The position numbers and the translations under genes are program-made. From Burkholderiales bacterium (lineage in GTDB: Bacteria; Pseudomonadota; Gammaproteobacteria; Burkholderiales; Burkholderiaceae_C), in the NCBI GenBank assembly GCA_025363275.1, contig JANYEE010000123.1:1-47687 (forward strand): a stretch of DNA of 47,687 nt, in the 5' to 3' direction. The notes below the pieces were generated by a model. That model made no database searches. It saw nothing but the letters and a program-made list of their open reading frames with translations, and was not told the origin of the DNA. Each line of letters starts with the position of its first letter. Within the stretch, counting starts at the first letter, position 1. Shown here one piece after another: positions 25,081 to 35,410 of this stretch.

Positions 25081-27081
25081 CAGATTGGCGCTGGCGGGCA
25101 GTGCAGGTCCTACACTTGCAGCGGTGGGTGTTTTGATGTCTTCGCGCGGCCAAGATACCTCAGCGGCTACCCGGGGTTTGCCAGTGGGGGCGGTCGCCAA
25201 GCCCTTACTCACCGCAACCAGATCTTCGGCGCTGGGGTACTGCCCCAGGAGCCAATAATCAAATACTCGCCGTGCAATCGGGGCAGCAGAGGCAGAGCCA
25301 AAACCCGCGTTTTCCACAATCACGGCCAGCGCTATTTGGGGTACGTCGGCTGGAGCAAAAGCAGTGTAGAGCGAATGGTCACGCTGGCGTTCTTCCATGC
25401 GGGCAGCGTTGTATTTTTCTTTCTGGCTCAAGCCCACGGCCTGGGCCGTGCCCGTCTTGCCACCACTGATGTATCCAGCGCCAGCAAAAACGCGCGCCGA
25501 CGTGCCCTCCTTGGTTACCGCCACCATAGCTTGGCGAACAACCTCTACATTTTCAGGCTTGAAGCCCAAGTTGTCGGGCGGCGGTTTGGGCACGGCTACC
25601 TGAATGTGGGTCGTGGCATCCTGCGTGCCAATTACCAATTGGGGCTTGAATCTGGTTCCCCCATTGGCCATGATAGACACCGCCTGCGCCAGTTGCAACA
25701 TCGTGAAGTTGTTATATCCCTGGCCAATCCCTAATGAAATGGTCTCACCCGCATACCACCGTTGCTGCTCGGGGCGCTTGTAATATTTCTTTTTCCACTC
25801 CTGGCTGGGCAAGACACCGCGGACCTCGCCAAAGATATCTATGCCCGTGATTTGCCCAAAGCCCAGAGGCGCCATAAAGTCATGCATACGGTCCACGCCC
25901 AGCTCATTGGCCAGCGAGTAAAAGTAGGCATTGCTGGAATTAACGATGGCCCCACGCATATCCATGATGCCGGTCTTATCTGACTCGGGGCTGCCAAAGC
26001 GGTGGCCACCAAACATGTAAAAACCGGGGTCATTGATCAGCGTGGCGGGCGTGCGCTGCCCCAACTCCAGCGCGGCCAAGGCCATGAAAGGTTTGTACGT
26101 CGACCCTGGCGGGTAGGTGCCGCGCAAGGCCCGGTTCAGCAAGGGTTTGTCGAGAGACTCATTGAGCATCTGCCAGTTGTCCTGGTCGATGCCATCTACA
26201 AAGAGGTTGGAATCGAAGGTGGGTTTGCTGACAAAGGCCAGCACTTCGCCATTGCGAGGGTCAATGGCTACCAGCGCACCGCGGCGGTCACCAAACATGT
26301 CTTCGACTAATTTTTGCAGCTTGATATCGATCGACAGAACAATCACATTACCCGGTGTGGACGGGGTGCTGGCCAGCTTGCGCACTGCCCGGCCAGCCGC
26401 CGAGGTTTCTACGCGCTCCACGCCTGTGATGCCGTGGAGCTGACTCTCAAAGCTCTGCTCCACGCCCAGTTTGCCGATGTACTCGGTGCCGCGGTAATTG
26501 GCCTGGTTGTCATCGTCCTCAATTTGTGCTTTCTCTGCCAGGTTAATGCGGCCGATGTAGCCAATCACGTGGCTGGCCAACTCGCCATACGGATAGCTGC
26601 GAAACAGTCGCGCTCGGATTTCAACCCCCGGGAAACGGAAGCGTTGGGCGGCAAAACGAGCGACCTCGGCATCGGTCAGGCGGGTGCGGATGGGCAGCGA
26701 TCCAAAGCTCTTGGCTTCCTCCATCAGCTTTTTGAATCGCCGACGGTCGCGGCTGGTGATGTCCAAAATCTTGGCCAGCTCGTCAATCGTACTCTCGAGA
26801 TTGGCGGTTTTGGACGGTGTGATCTCCAGCGTGTAAGCAGAATAGTTACTGGCTAGCACTACACCATTGCGATCTTGGATCAAGCCTCGGTTGGGCACGA
26901 TAGGCACAATTGCCGTGCGGTTGCTCTCGGCCTGCGCGCGCAAGTCGTCGTGGCGTACGATTTGCAAGTACACCAGGCGCGACAGCACCAAAACAAAACA
27001 AAACACCACGGCCATGCTGAGCACGAACACACGCGTGCGAAAACGCGCCAGATCGACTTCGACGTTACGTAACTCGGTCAC
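25072..27081 (-). CDS. mrdA: Penicillin-binding protein 2 (elongation transpeptidase)
   Basis: PBP2 crosslinks peptidoglycan in the elongasome with MreB/C/D and RodA. The 669-residue protein has an N-terminal membrane anchor (about 17-40, FVLSMAVVFCFVLVLSRLVY), the PBP dimer domain (60-240) and the transpeptidase domain. The three active-site motifs are S327-T-Y-K330, SSN in IVNSSNAYFYSLAN, and KTGT in ISGGKTGTAQAVG. The C-terminal tail (about 620-669) is extended and Pro/Ala-rich. The start overlaps the mreD stop by 4 bp. rodA, which usually follows, is missing here: the gene runs convergently into the TauE gene. Confidence 0.97.
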   Translation of the reverse strand: MTELRNVEVDLARFRTRVFVLSMAVVFCFVLVLSRLVYLQIVRHDDLRAQAESNRTAIVPIVPNRGLIQDRNGVVLASNYSAYTLEITPSKTANLESTIDELAKILDITSRDRRRFKKLMEEAKSFGSLPIRTRLTDAEVARFAAQRFRFPGVEIRARLFRSYPYGELASHVIGYIGRINLAEKAQIEDDDNQANYRGTEYIGKLGVEQSFESQLHGITGVERVETSAAGRAVRKLASTPSTPGNVIVLSIDIKLQKLVEDMFGDRRGALVAIDPRNGEVLAFVSKPTFDSNLFVDGIDQDNWQMLNESLDKPLLNRALRGTYPPGSTYKPFMALAALELGQRTPATLINDPGFYMFGGHRFGSPESDKTGIMDMRGAIVNSSNAYFYSLANELGVDRMHDFMAPLGFGQITGIDIFGEVRGVLPSQEWKKKYYKRPEQQRWYAGETISLGIGQGYNNFTMLQLAQAVSIMANGGTRFKPQLVIGTQDATTHIQVAVPKPPPDNLGFKPENVEVVRQAMVAVTKEGTSARVFAGAGYISGGKTGTAQAVGLSQKEKYNAARMEERQRDHSLYTAFAPADVPQIALAVIVENAGFGSASAAPIARRVFDYWLLGQYPSAEDLVAVSKGLATAPTGKPRVAAEVSWPREDIKTPTAASVGPALPASANLSR

Positions 27082-27608
27082 AGTGGCCTATGCGCATCCG
27101 GGTCGGGTGCGCGGCGCTGGGGCATCAACAAAAGTACCGTAGCCAAAGGCCACAGTGCGGCCTCCAGCAATGGCGCGATGAACACGCCGAAACCCGGAAA
27201 GTTGCCGCCGGCCAGCATGCGCGCACCCAGCTCCACCGCATGCGCCACCGCAAACAAAGGCAGCACCTGCGCCGCCTGCGATGGCACCGTGAACCACAAC
27301 AAACGGCGGTGGATGGCAATAGCCAGATAGCTCAGCACCGTATAGGCCAGCGCATGCTGACCCAGCAGGGCACCTTGGTGTACATCCATCAATAAACCAA
27401 ACACGAAGGCCACGACGATGCTGACGCGCAAAGGCTGGTGCACCGTCCAAAACACCAACACTACGGCAAGCACATCGGGCGTCCAGGTAGCGCGACCCCA
27501 CAGGCCCATGTTTTGCAACATATTGAGTGTGAGCGCTGCCAACAAACTGCCCCAGACGAATAGCGGATTGACGGGCAACAGCAGCTGTTGCCCCGGACGC
27601 ATGATCAT
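27078..27608 (-). CDS. mreD: Rod shape-determining protein MreD
   Basis: The 176-residue inner-membrane protein has about five helices (NPLFVWGSLLAALTLNMLQN; VLAVVLVFWTVHQPLRVSIV; FVFGLLMDVHQGALLGQHAL, with the conserved GLLMD-x-x-x-G-x-x-L motif; LYLAIAIHRRLL). It works with MreB and MreC to direct side-wall synthesis. It overlaps mreC and mrdA by 4 bp on either side, so the four genes are co-translated. A second long frame in this region (27088-27621) is a shadow. Confidence 0.95.
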   Translation of the reverse strand: MIMRPGQQLLLPVNPLFVWGSLLAALTLNMLQNMGLWGRATWTPDVLAVVLVFWTVHQPLRVSIVVAFVFGLLMDVHQGALLGQHALAYTVLSYLAIAIHRRLLWFTVPSQAAQVLPLFAVAHAVELGARMLAGGNFPGFGVFIAPLLEAALWPLATVLLLMPQRRAPDPDAHRPL

Positions 27609-28525
27609 TTCGCAGCTCCATTTCTACCCACCGCAGGACGTGGATCAGGCGTGGGGCGTGGCGGAATCTGCGTGGTGAGCGGCTCCAGCACCATCACGTG
27701 TCCGGTTCCTGCCACTTGGGCCAACGGCACGCAGTACACACGCGCAAAGGCGGTGTCCACGCGGCGTTCAATTTTCTCAATACGAGCAACCGGCAGACCT
27801 GGTGGATAAACACCGTCGACACCGCTGGTGGTCAGCAAATCGCCCACAGCCACATCAGCGTTGGCCGCCATGTAACGCAGCTCCATCGCATCAGCGTGGA
27901 TACTCATGTCACCAAAGGCCACGCCGCGCGCACCGGTGCGGGTGTTCAGCACTGGGATCGCGTGATCACGATCGGTCAGGAGGGTGACTTCACTGACCAG
28001 CGGGTAAACCCGGGTCACCTGGCCGACCACCCCCATCTCATCCACCACTGGAGAGCCCAGGGATATGCCGCTGAGGACTCCTTTGTCGATGACAACCTTG
28101 CGCGTGTACGGATCAGCGGCGTCGTAGATGACCTGGGCTGGGTTGGCGGTAGATTGCAGACGATCACGCATGCCGATGAGCTTGCGCAGACGCTCGTTCT
28201 CCAGCGCCAATTGTTCGGCCTGGTTGATGCGCAAGGATTGGGTAATGCGCATGTTTTGTGCTGCATCACGCGCAGCCTGCGCCGTGTCGAGCGAAGCGAA
28301 ATACACCGAGACGGCACGCACCGCATTGACGGGTTGCAACGCCAGCCATTGCACGGGGTAAAGCGCGGTGGCCACAGCAACGCGCACGGGCTGCATGACT
28401 TTGAAGCGGGCGTCGGCCACCATCAAGAAGAACGCCAGGGCGCTGCACACGGCGAGCTTGGACAGAGCCGATGGACCCTGCCGGAAGAAGGGAGGAGGCT
28501 CTCGGTTCAGCGTACCTAGTGGCAT
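27605..28525 (-). CDS. mreC: Rod shape-determining protein MreC
   Basis: The 306-residue protein has a short cytoplasmic start, one membrane helix (about 23-40), a coiled coil (AEQLALENERLRKLIGMRDR) and two beta domains with the conserved DKG (VVIDKGVLSGI), GVVGQVTRVYPLVSEV and LLTDRDHAIPV motifs. MreC bridges MreB in the cytoplasm to PBP2 in the periplasm. It lies 15 bp after mreB and overlaps mreD as ATGA. The C-terminal tail (PPRPTPDPRP) is Pro-rich. Confidence 0.96.
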   Translation of the reverse strand: MPLGTLNREPPPFFRQGPSALSKLAVCSALAFFLMVADARFKVMQPVRVAVATALYPVQWLALQPVNAVRAVSVYFASLDTAQAARDAAQNMRITQSLRINQAEQLALENERLRKLIGMRDRLQSTANPAQVIYDAADPYTRKVVIDKGVLSGISLGSPVVDEMGVVGQVTRVYPLVSEVTLLTDRDHAIPVLNTRTGARGVAFGDMSIHADAMELRYMAANADVAVGDLLTTSGVDGVYPPGLPVARIEKIERRVDTAFARVYCVPLAQVAGTGHVMVLEPLTTQIPPRPTPDPRPAVGRNGAAK

Positions 28526-28540
28526 CGCTGGCCCCGACTC

Positions 28541-29662
<1,122 letters not shown>

Positions 29663-29786
29663 TCAAATAAGACGGTTTTCCGCCTGACGCGCTAAAGACG
29701 GGATAATAACCGATTGCCTGTGAATAACCTGCCCCGGCGTGGCTCATTCGGCCTGATTTACCTTTGCTTTCAACCTATCTAGCACC

Positions 29787-30086
29787 ATGTCACTGACATC
29801 TTCCGACATCGCGCGCATTGCCAGTCTGGCCCGCCTGGAACTGCAACCGGCCGAAAGCGCGCGTTTACTCACCCAAATGAACGATTTTTTCGGAATCGTC
29901 GAGCAAATGCGATCTGTTGATACCCACGGACTGGAGCCGCTGGCCCACCCTGTGATCACCCAGTCCGACATGGTCCTGCGTCTACGCCCCGATTTAGTAA
30001 GCGAGCCCAACCAGCGCGAGGCCAATCAAAAAAGCGCTCCGGCCGTGGAACGCGGTCTGTTTTTGGTGCCCAAGGTCATCGATTAA
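29787..30086 (+). CDS. gatC: Asp-tRNA(Asn)/Glu-tRNA(Gln) amidotransferase subunit C
   Basis: GatC is the small helical subunit that wraps GatA and GatB together. The 99-residue protein matches in length and in motifs: [36 protein letters not shown] and LRPDLV. First gene of gatCAB; 26 bp separates it from gatA. The complex makes Asn-tRNA(Asn) or Gln-tRNA(Gln) by amidating mischarged tRNA. Confidence 0.96.
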   Translation: MSLTSSDIARIASLARLELQPAESARLLTQMNDFFGIVEQMRSVDTHGLEPLAHPVITQSDMVLRLRPDLVSEPNQREANQKSAPAVERGLFLVPKVID

Positions 30087-30112
30087 TTTTTGACAGTCCC
30101 CCCAACGACTTT

Positions 30113-31615
30113 ATGACGATACTTTCTACCTCCGCTGCGCATGACTTGACGGTGCACGAACTGCAAACCGCACTGGCCAACAAAGAGGTGTCCGCCGTGG
30201 AGCTGGCCGAACACTTTTTGGAGCGCAGCCGGGCGCATGCGAATTTGGGCGCTTTTGTAGACTTGCAACCCGAAGTCACGTTGGCCCAAGCCCGCGCAGC
30301 AGATGCGCGCATAGCCGCGTGCGTTGCCCGCGCGTTGGACGGCGTTCCACTGGCCCACAAAGACATTTTTGTGACCCGCGACTTTGCGACCACGGCAGGT
30401 TCGCGCATGCTTAAGGGCTACCAGTCGCCGTTTGATGCCACGGTGGTCGCCAAGCTGGCTGATGCTGGCATGGTCACACTGGGCAAGCTCAATTGCGATG
30501 AGTTCGCCATGGGCTCCAGCAACGAAAACTCGGCCATCGCAGCCATAGGACACGACGGCGTAGTACCCGTGCGAAATCCCTGGAATTTGGACCGCATTCC
30601 CGGCGGATCCTCGGGGGGCAGCGCGGCGGCGGTGGCTGCACGCCTAGCCCCTGCGGCCACCGGCACCGACACGGGCGGATCCATTCGCCAACCGGCCTCG
30701 TTTTGCGGCATCACTGGCATCAAACCCACCTACGGTCGCGCATCGCGTTACGGCATGGTGGCCTTTGCGTCCAGCCTAGACCAGGCTGGCCCTATGGCTC
30801 GCACGGCGCAAGACTGTGCGCTGCTTCTGAGTGCCATGTGCGGCCCCGATCCTGATCGTGATTCCACATCCCTGGATGTACCCGCCGAAGACTTCACACT
30901 CGGCCTGAACAACTCCATTGAAGGCCTACGCATTGGCATACCCAAAGAATTTTTTGGTGAAGGCCTGAGTGCCGATGTACGTGAAAGAGTGGACGCCGGG
31001 CTCAAGCAATATGAAGCCTTAGGTGCCAAGCTGGTGCCCATTACTTTGCCGCGTACCGAGCTGTCGATTCCGGTGTACTACATCATTGCGCCGGCGGAAG
31101 CGTCGAGCAATTTGAGCCGCTTTGATGGTGTGAAGTTTGGCCACCGCGCCGATACGTACACCGACTTGGCTGACATGTACAAGAAGACCCGTTCTGAGGG
31201 TTTTGGCGACGAGGTAAAACGCCGCATCATGATCGGCACCTATGTGTTGAGCCACGGCTACTACGATGCCTACTACCTGCAGGCGCAAAAGATTCGCCGG
31301 ATGATTGCAGACGATTTCCAAAACGCCTTCAAAGATTGCGATCTGATTGCAGGGCCGGTAGCGCCGACTGTGGCCTGGAAACTAGGCGAAAAATCGGATG
31401 CCCCCATGGCCAACTACCTGGCTGACATCTTCACACTACCCGGCTCGCTGGCGGGTTTGCCCGGTATAAGCATTCCGGTGGGATTTGGCGCCGACAAGAT
31501 GCCTGTGGGCATGCAATTGCTGGGCAACTATTGCCAGGAGGCCCGCTTGCTGAATGCGGCACACCGCTTCCAGCAAGCCACCGATTACCACTTGGCCAAG
31601 CCCGCAGGATTCTGA
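30113..31615 (+). CDS. gatA: Asp-tRNA(Asn)/Glu-tRNA(Gln) amidotransferase subunit A
   Basis: GatA is the glutaminase/amidase subunit that releases ammonia for the GatB active site. The 500-residue protein is of usual length. The amidase triad is visible: K83 in PLAHKDIF, the cis-Ser in [14 protein letters not shown], and the nucleophile S190 in [12 protein letters not shown]. Later conserved parts include [20 protein letters not shown] and [16 protein letters not shown]. It ends 2 bp before gatB, so expression is coupled. Confidence 0.97.
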   Translation: MTILSTSAAHDLTVHELQTALANKEVSAVELAEHFLERSRAHANLGAFVDLQPEVTLAQARAADARIAACVARALDGVPLAHKDIFVTRDFATTAGSRMLKGYQSPFDATVVAKLADAGMVTLGKLNCDEFAMGSSNENSAIAAIGHDGVVPVRNPWNLDRIPGGSSGGSAAAVAARLAPAATGTDTGGSIRQPASFCGITGIKPTYGRASRYGMVAFASSLDQAGPMARTAQDCALLLSAMCGPDPDRDSTSLDVPAEDFTLGLNNSIEGLRIGIPKEFFGEGLSADVRERVDAGLKQYEALGAKLVPITLPRTELSIPVYYIIAPAEASSNLSRFDGVKFGHRADTYTDLADMYKKTRSEGFGDEVKRRIMIGTYVLSHGYYDAYYLQAQKIRRMIADDFQNAFKDCDLIAGPVAPTVAWKLGEKSDAPMANYLADIFTLPGSLAGLPGISIPVGFGADKMPVGMQLLGNYCQEARLLNAAHRFQQATDYHLAKPAGF

Positions 31616-31617
31616 CC

Positions 31618-33120
31618 ATGAGCAAGAACATAGACGTGAGCGTGAACACATTTGAAGCACAACAACAGGGCCGCCCGACCGGTCCGTTAGTAGCAGGCTA
31701 TGAAGTCATCATCGGGTTTGAGACCCATGCCCAGCTCTCTACCCAATCCAAGATTTTTTCGCGCGCATCTACAGCCTTTGGTGCGGAGCCCAACACGCAA
31801 GCCTGCGCGGTAGATCTAGCCCTGCCCGGTACGCTGCCGGTGATGAACAAGGGCGCGGTGGAGCGTGCTATTCAGTTCGGCCTGGCGATTGGCGCCCACA
31901 TTGCGCCCCGCAGCGTTTTTGCGCGCAAAAACTACTTCTACCCCGACCTGCCCAAGGGCTACCAGATCAGCCAGTTCGAGATCCCTGTGGTGCAAGGTGG
32001 TGCGGTGGAGTTCTTCCTGGGTGAAGAGAAAAAATCCGTGCGCCTGGTGCGTGCCCACCTGGAAGAAGACGCGGGCAAATCGCTGCACGAAGACTTCATT
32101 GGGCAAAGCGGCATTGACTTGAACCGTGCCGGTACACCTTTGTTGGAAATCGTAACCGAGCCGGATATGCGGTCGAGTGTCGAGGCTGTGGCCTACGCCA
32201 AAGAGCTGCACAAAATCGTGACCTGGATCGGCATCTGCGATGGCAATATGCAAGAGGGCTCATTCCGCTGCGATGCCAATGTATCTGTGCGCAAGCCCGG
32301 CCAACCGCTGGGTACACGCCGCGAGATTAAGAATCTGAACAGCTTCAAGTTCATGCAGCAGGCCATCGACTACGAGATACGCTGGCAGATTGAACACATT
32401 GAAGACGGCATCGCCATTCAACAAGCCACCGTGCTGTTCAACCCCGACACCGGTGAGACGCGCGCCATGCGCACCAAGGAAGATGCGGCGGACTACCGCT
32501 ACTTCCCCGATCCGGATCTGCCACCGCTGGTGATTTCAGCGCAGTGGGTGCAAGACGTACGCGGCCAGATGGCCGAGCTGCCACGCGTCATGGCGGAGCG
32601 TTTTGTACGCGACTACGGCTTGTCGGAATACGATGCAACCCTGCTAACCCAGAGCCAGGCATTGGCGCGCTACTTTGAAGCCGCGGCCGAGGCCAGCGGT
32701 CAGGCCAAGCTGGCCAGCAACTGGATCATGGGCGAAGTGTCGCGCCGGTTGAATGCGCAGGACCTTAATCTGAATGCGGTGCCCGTATCGGCCGTACAAC
32801 TGGGAGCGTTGATTGGCCGCATTGCCGACAAAACGGTGTCCAACAACGCAGCAAAGCAAGTCTTTGATGCGCTCTGGTCGGGCGAAGACTCCGACGTCGA
32901 CACTCTCATCGAGTCCAAAGGCCTCAAGCAGATGAACGACACCGGCGCGCTAGAAGCCATCATCGACGAAGTGATTGCCGCCAACGCCAAAAACGCAACT
33001 GAATTCAAAGCCGGAAATGAGAAGGCACTGAACGCGCTGGTTGGCCAGATCATGAAGGCCAGCAAGGGCAAGGCGAATCCGCAACAGGTCAACGACCTGT
33101 TGCGCAGCAGATTAGCTTAA
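31618..33120 (+). CDS. gatB: Asp-tRNA(Asn)/Glu-tRNA(Gln) amidotransferase subunit B
   Basis: GatB binds the mischarged tRNA and carries the kinase and transamidase site. With ATG 31618 the protein is 500 residues; the frame back to 31531 overlaps gatA in another register and is not used. Motifs: [20 protein letters not shown] at the start, the catalytic-cradle parts [14 protein letters not shown] and [27 protein letters not shown], then [20 protein letters not shown]. The C-terminal helical and YqeY-like tail (450-500) ends in the typical [15 protein letters not shown]. Confidence 0.97.
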   Translation: MSKNIDVSVNTFEAQQQGRPTGPLVAGYEVIIGFETHAQLSTQSKIFSRASTAFGAEPNTQACAVDLALPGTLPVMNKGAVERAIQFGLAIGAHIAPRSVFARKNYFYPDLPKGYQISQFEIPVVQGGAVEFFLGEEKKSVRLVRAHLEEDAGKSLHEDFIGQSGIDLNRAGTPLLEIVTEPDMRSSVEAVAYAKELHKIVTWIGICDGNMQEGSFRCDANVSVRKPGQPLGTRREIKNLNSFKFMQQAIDYEIRWQIEHIEDGIAIQQATVLFNPDTGETRAMRTKEDAADYRYFPDPDLPPLVISAQWVQDVRGQMAELPRVMAERFVRDYGLSEYDATLLTQSQALARYFEAAAEASGQAKLASNWIMGEVSRRLNAQDLNLNAVPVSAVQLGALIGRIADKTVSNNAAKQVFDALWSGEDSDVDTLIESKGLKQMNDTGALEAIIDEVIAANAKNATEFKAGNEKALNALVGQIMKASKGKANPQQVNDLLRSRLA

Positions 33121-33150
33121 CGCAGCCACTCATCCCACCCGCGCATCGTC

Positions 33151-33819
33151 CTAGCGGGCGGGTGTATTCAGCGTCCAGAGCTGGCGCAGGCGCGTCAGCT
33201 CATCATCAAAGCGAACGTTGACGCGGCGAATTTCTGATTCCTGCTCGTCGATAAAACGCTTTTGTACGGTCTGACTCTGGATGTTTTCTTCCAGTTGGCG
33301 GCGCACATAAGCCGGGGCCTTGATCGGGTCCTTTTTGTAGAACTCCATTTCTTCGTCGATGGCCACGCGCTGGCGGGCCAATTCTGTCAGGCGGTTTTTG
33401 GCTGCTTGGATCACCACGGTGATTTGCGCAAGGGCTTCGCGACGTTCACCGTCATGCACTTCCTTATTGGGGTAACGGGTCAACAGGGCGCGGTCACGGC
33501 GACGTTCGTCCAGCGTTTTGTTGCGCTCTTCAATCTCGCGTTTTTCCTTCTGCTCTTGCTCGGCTTTTTCCATCGGTGTGAGCGTTGGTCCCACTTTGGC
33601 CCGCACAGTACCGCTCGGGTTCAACACCTTTTGTTCGCGATCCGTGCATTCTGGAATGGGCCGGTCTGATGTGAGCTTGCGACCCTTGGCATCCGTGCAG
33701 GTGTACACCCCGGGGATGATGGGAGACTGCGCATGTGCCGCAACGCCCACCGCCCACAGGGCCAGCCCGATGGCTACTCCCGCTACGCCACCTCGCGCCC
33801 GACCATTCACTTTACGCAT
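33151..33819 (-). CDS. DUF4124-domain exported protein with coiled coil
   Basis: The 222-residue protein has a signal peptide (GVAIGLALWAVGVAAHAQ, cut after AHA or AQ) followed by a DUF4124 module (GVYTCTDAKGRKLTSDRPIP, residues about 37-60, with its two Cys). From residue 80 to the end it is a charged coiled coil (EKAEQEQKEKREIEERNKTL...), with a second helical part carrying ARQRVAIDEEMEFYKKDP. DUF4124 proteins are common in betaproteobacteria and have no settled function; envelope location is inferred. The start overlaps the pyrE 3' end by 13 bp on the same strand. Confidence 0.85.
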   Translation of the reverse strand: MRKVNGRARGGVAGVAIGLALWAVGVAAHAQSPIIPGVYTCTDAKGRKLTSDRPIPECTDREQKVLNPSGTVRAKVGPTLTPMEKAEQEQKEKREIEERNKTLDERRRDRALLTRYPNKEVHDGERREALAQITVVIQAAKNRLTELARQRVAIDEEMEFYKKDPIKAPAYVRRQLEENIQSQTVQKRFIDEQESEIRRVNVRFDDELTRLRQLWTLNTPAR

Positions 33820-34523
33820 GCTTGCCCTTCATCTACCCCGTACCGCTGGCGGTAGGCCAGCACCCGTTGGTGAACTTCGTCTGTCGCACCCCCGCCACGT
33901 TTTGCCAGATACTGCATCAAATCGCCCAGGTTCGCAATCGCAGACACCTGTAGCCCCAATTGATTGCGCACATACTGCACGGCGCTGTAGGGTACATCCT
34001 GACCGTTGTCAGTTGCCTTTTCCTGGCGGTCCAGCGCAATCAGTACCGCGTGCGGCGTCGCACCGGCGGCTTCGATGATCGCAATCGACTCGCGTGCCGC
34101 AGTACCCGCAGACATCACATCGTCCACAATTAAAACCCGGCCTTTGAGGGGTGCGCCTACCAGCGTGCCACCTTCGCCATGGTCTTTAGCTTCCTTGCGG
34201 TTGTAGGCAAACGGCACGTTGCGGCCGCGGCGTGCCAGCTCGACGCAGAGCGCCGCGCCCAGCGGAATACCCTTGTAGGCTGGGCCAAAGACCATGTCAA
34301 ATTCAACGCCACTCTCAATCAGACGCTGGGCATAGAATTCAGCCAAGCGTCCCAGTTTGGCACCGTCGTCGAACAGGCCTGCGTTGAAAAAATAGGGGCT
34401 GATGCGCCCGGCTTTGGTTTTGAACTCGCCGAACTTGAGCACGCCGCATTCGACCGCAAACTGTACAAATTCCTGGGCCAAAACATCGGTGGTGGTGTCT
34501 GTGTTCAGGTCCTGCTTTTCCAT
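33807..34523 (-). CDS. pyrE: Orotate phosphoribosyltransferase
   Basis: PyrE joins orotate and PRPP to form OMP in pyrimidine synthesis. The 238-residue protein has the PRPP-binding loop VLIVDDVMSAGTAARESI near residues 130-147, the catalytic flexible loop FAYNRKEAKDHGEGG with its Lys and His, and the orotate segment TKAGRISPYFFNAGLF. It overlaps the downstream DUF4124 gene by 13 bp. It is divergent from xthA with only 11 bp between start codons; its Shine-Dalgarno AAGGA overlaps the xthA start codon on the opposite strand. Confidence 0.97.
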   Translation of the reverse strand: MEKQDLNTDTTTDVLAQEFVQFAVECGVLKFGEFKTKAGRISPYFFNAGLFDDGAKLGRLAEFYAQRLIESGVEFDMVFGPAYKGIPLGAALCVELARRGRNVPFAYNRKEAKDHGEGGTLVGAPLKGRVLIVDDVMSAGTAARESIAIIEAAGATPHAVLIALDRQEKATDNGQDVPYSAVQYVRNQLGLQVSAIANLGDLMQYLAKRGGGATDEVHQRVLAYRQRYGVDEGQACVK

Positions 34524-34536
34524 GGGAGTTTTCCTT
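34524..34536. promoter_or_regulatory. Interlocked ribosome binding sites of pyrE and xthA
   Basis: On the + strand GGGAG (34524-34528) precedes the TTG start of xthA (34535) by 6 bp and directly abuts the pyrE ATG. On the minus strand AAGGA (34536-34532) precedes the pyrE ATG (34523) by 8 bp and overlaps the xthA TTG. Promoters for each gene must lie inside the other gene. Confidence 0.6.
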
Positions 34537-35326
34537 GTTTAAATTGACCAGCCTGAATCTCAACGGTATTCGCTCTGCGGCCAACAAAGGGCTCGAAGCC
34601 TGGCTGGACCAGCACCAGCCTGATTGTATTTGTGTGCAGGAGGTCAAAGCACAGCAGACCGACATTGCCGGGCGCTTTGAATCCCTCTCGGGCATGAATG
34701 GCCACTTCCAGTTTGCCGAGAAGAAGGGCTATTCGGGTGTGGGCGTGTACTCCCGCCACGAGCCCAGCGATGTGATCATTGGCTATGGGTCCAGCGAATT
34801 TGACGCAGAAGGCCGCTACGTAGAGCTGCGTTTTGACACCCCAAAAAGCAAGCTGTCTATCATCAGCAGCTACTTTCCCAGCGGATCCTCGGGCGAGGAA
34901 CGGCAGGCGGCCAAATTCCGGTTTTTGGGCGAGATCTACCCCCATTTGCAAGCGCTGAAAGCCGAGCGCGAGTTCATCCTGTGTGGCGACATCAATATCG
35001 CCCACACCCAGAATGATTTGAAGAACTGGCGCAGCAATCAGAAGAATTCTGGCTTCACCCCCGAAGAGCGCGACTGGATGACCAAGCTGCTGGACGATGG
35101 CGGCCTGGTGGATGTGTACCGCAAGCTGCAACCCGACACCACGGACACCTGCTACACCTGGTGGAGCGCACGCGGCCAGGCCTATGCCAACAACGTGGGC
35201 TGGCGGCTGGACTACCACCTGGCCACGCCCGCCTTGGCCGCCTTTGCGCGGCGCGAGGCTATTTTCAAAGACATCAAGTTCTCGGACCACGCGCCCATTA
35301 CGGTGGAATACGACTGGAATCCTTGA
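34535..35326 (+). CDS. xthA: Exodeoxyribonuclease III
   Basis: The enzyme removes 3' blocks and cleaves at AP sites in base-excision repair. The 263-residue protein starts at a TTG (reads MFKLTSLNLNGIRSA), the only start that gives the family N-terminus. Active-site parts of the EEP fold are present: N8/N10 region, E36 in CVQEVKAQ, the Tyr/Asp strand SIISSYFPSGS, GDINIAHTQNDLKNW with the D-N pair, and the final D-H pair in KFSDHAPITV. The TTG start probably keeps translation moderate. It is divergent from pyrE, a neighbourhood I have seen in related genomes but cannot verify here. Confidence 0.95.
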   Translation: MFKLTSLNLNGIRSAANKGLEAWLDQHQPDCICVQEVKAQQTDIAGRFESLSGMNGHFQFAEKKGYSGVGVYSRHEPSDVIIGYGSSEFDAEGRYVELRFDTPKSKLSIISSYFPSGSSGEERQAAKFRFLGEIYPHLQALKAEREFILCGDINIAHTQNDLKNWRSNQKNSGFTPEERDWMTKLLDDGGLVDVYRKLQPDTTDTCYTWWSARGQAYANNVGWRLDYHLATPALAAFARREAIFKDIKFSDHAPITVEYDWNP

Positions 35327-35341
35327 GTTGCCAGCGTCAGT

Positions 35342-35408
35342 TTGCTATCTATTTTGTAGCTACACAGACAGGTACCACCAGGGCCCCCGGCCGATTTGAT
35401 CTAAAAAC
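35342..35408 (+). repeat. Extragenic palindromic repeat, copy C
   Basis: A diverged copy: TTGCTATCTATTTTGTAGCT, then ACAGACAGGTACCACCAGGG, then CCGATTTGATCTAAAAACGG. It fills the gap between convergent xthA and the M48 peptidase gene and ends 2 bp before the peptidase stop codon. Confidence 0.75.
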
Positions 35409-35410
35409 GG

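Noticed and set aside
33137..33168. CACCCGC/GCGGGTG inverted repeat between gatB and the DUF4124 gene as a terminator
   Set aside because: The loop is 13 nt or more and no T run follows on either strand; it may be incidental.
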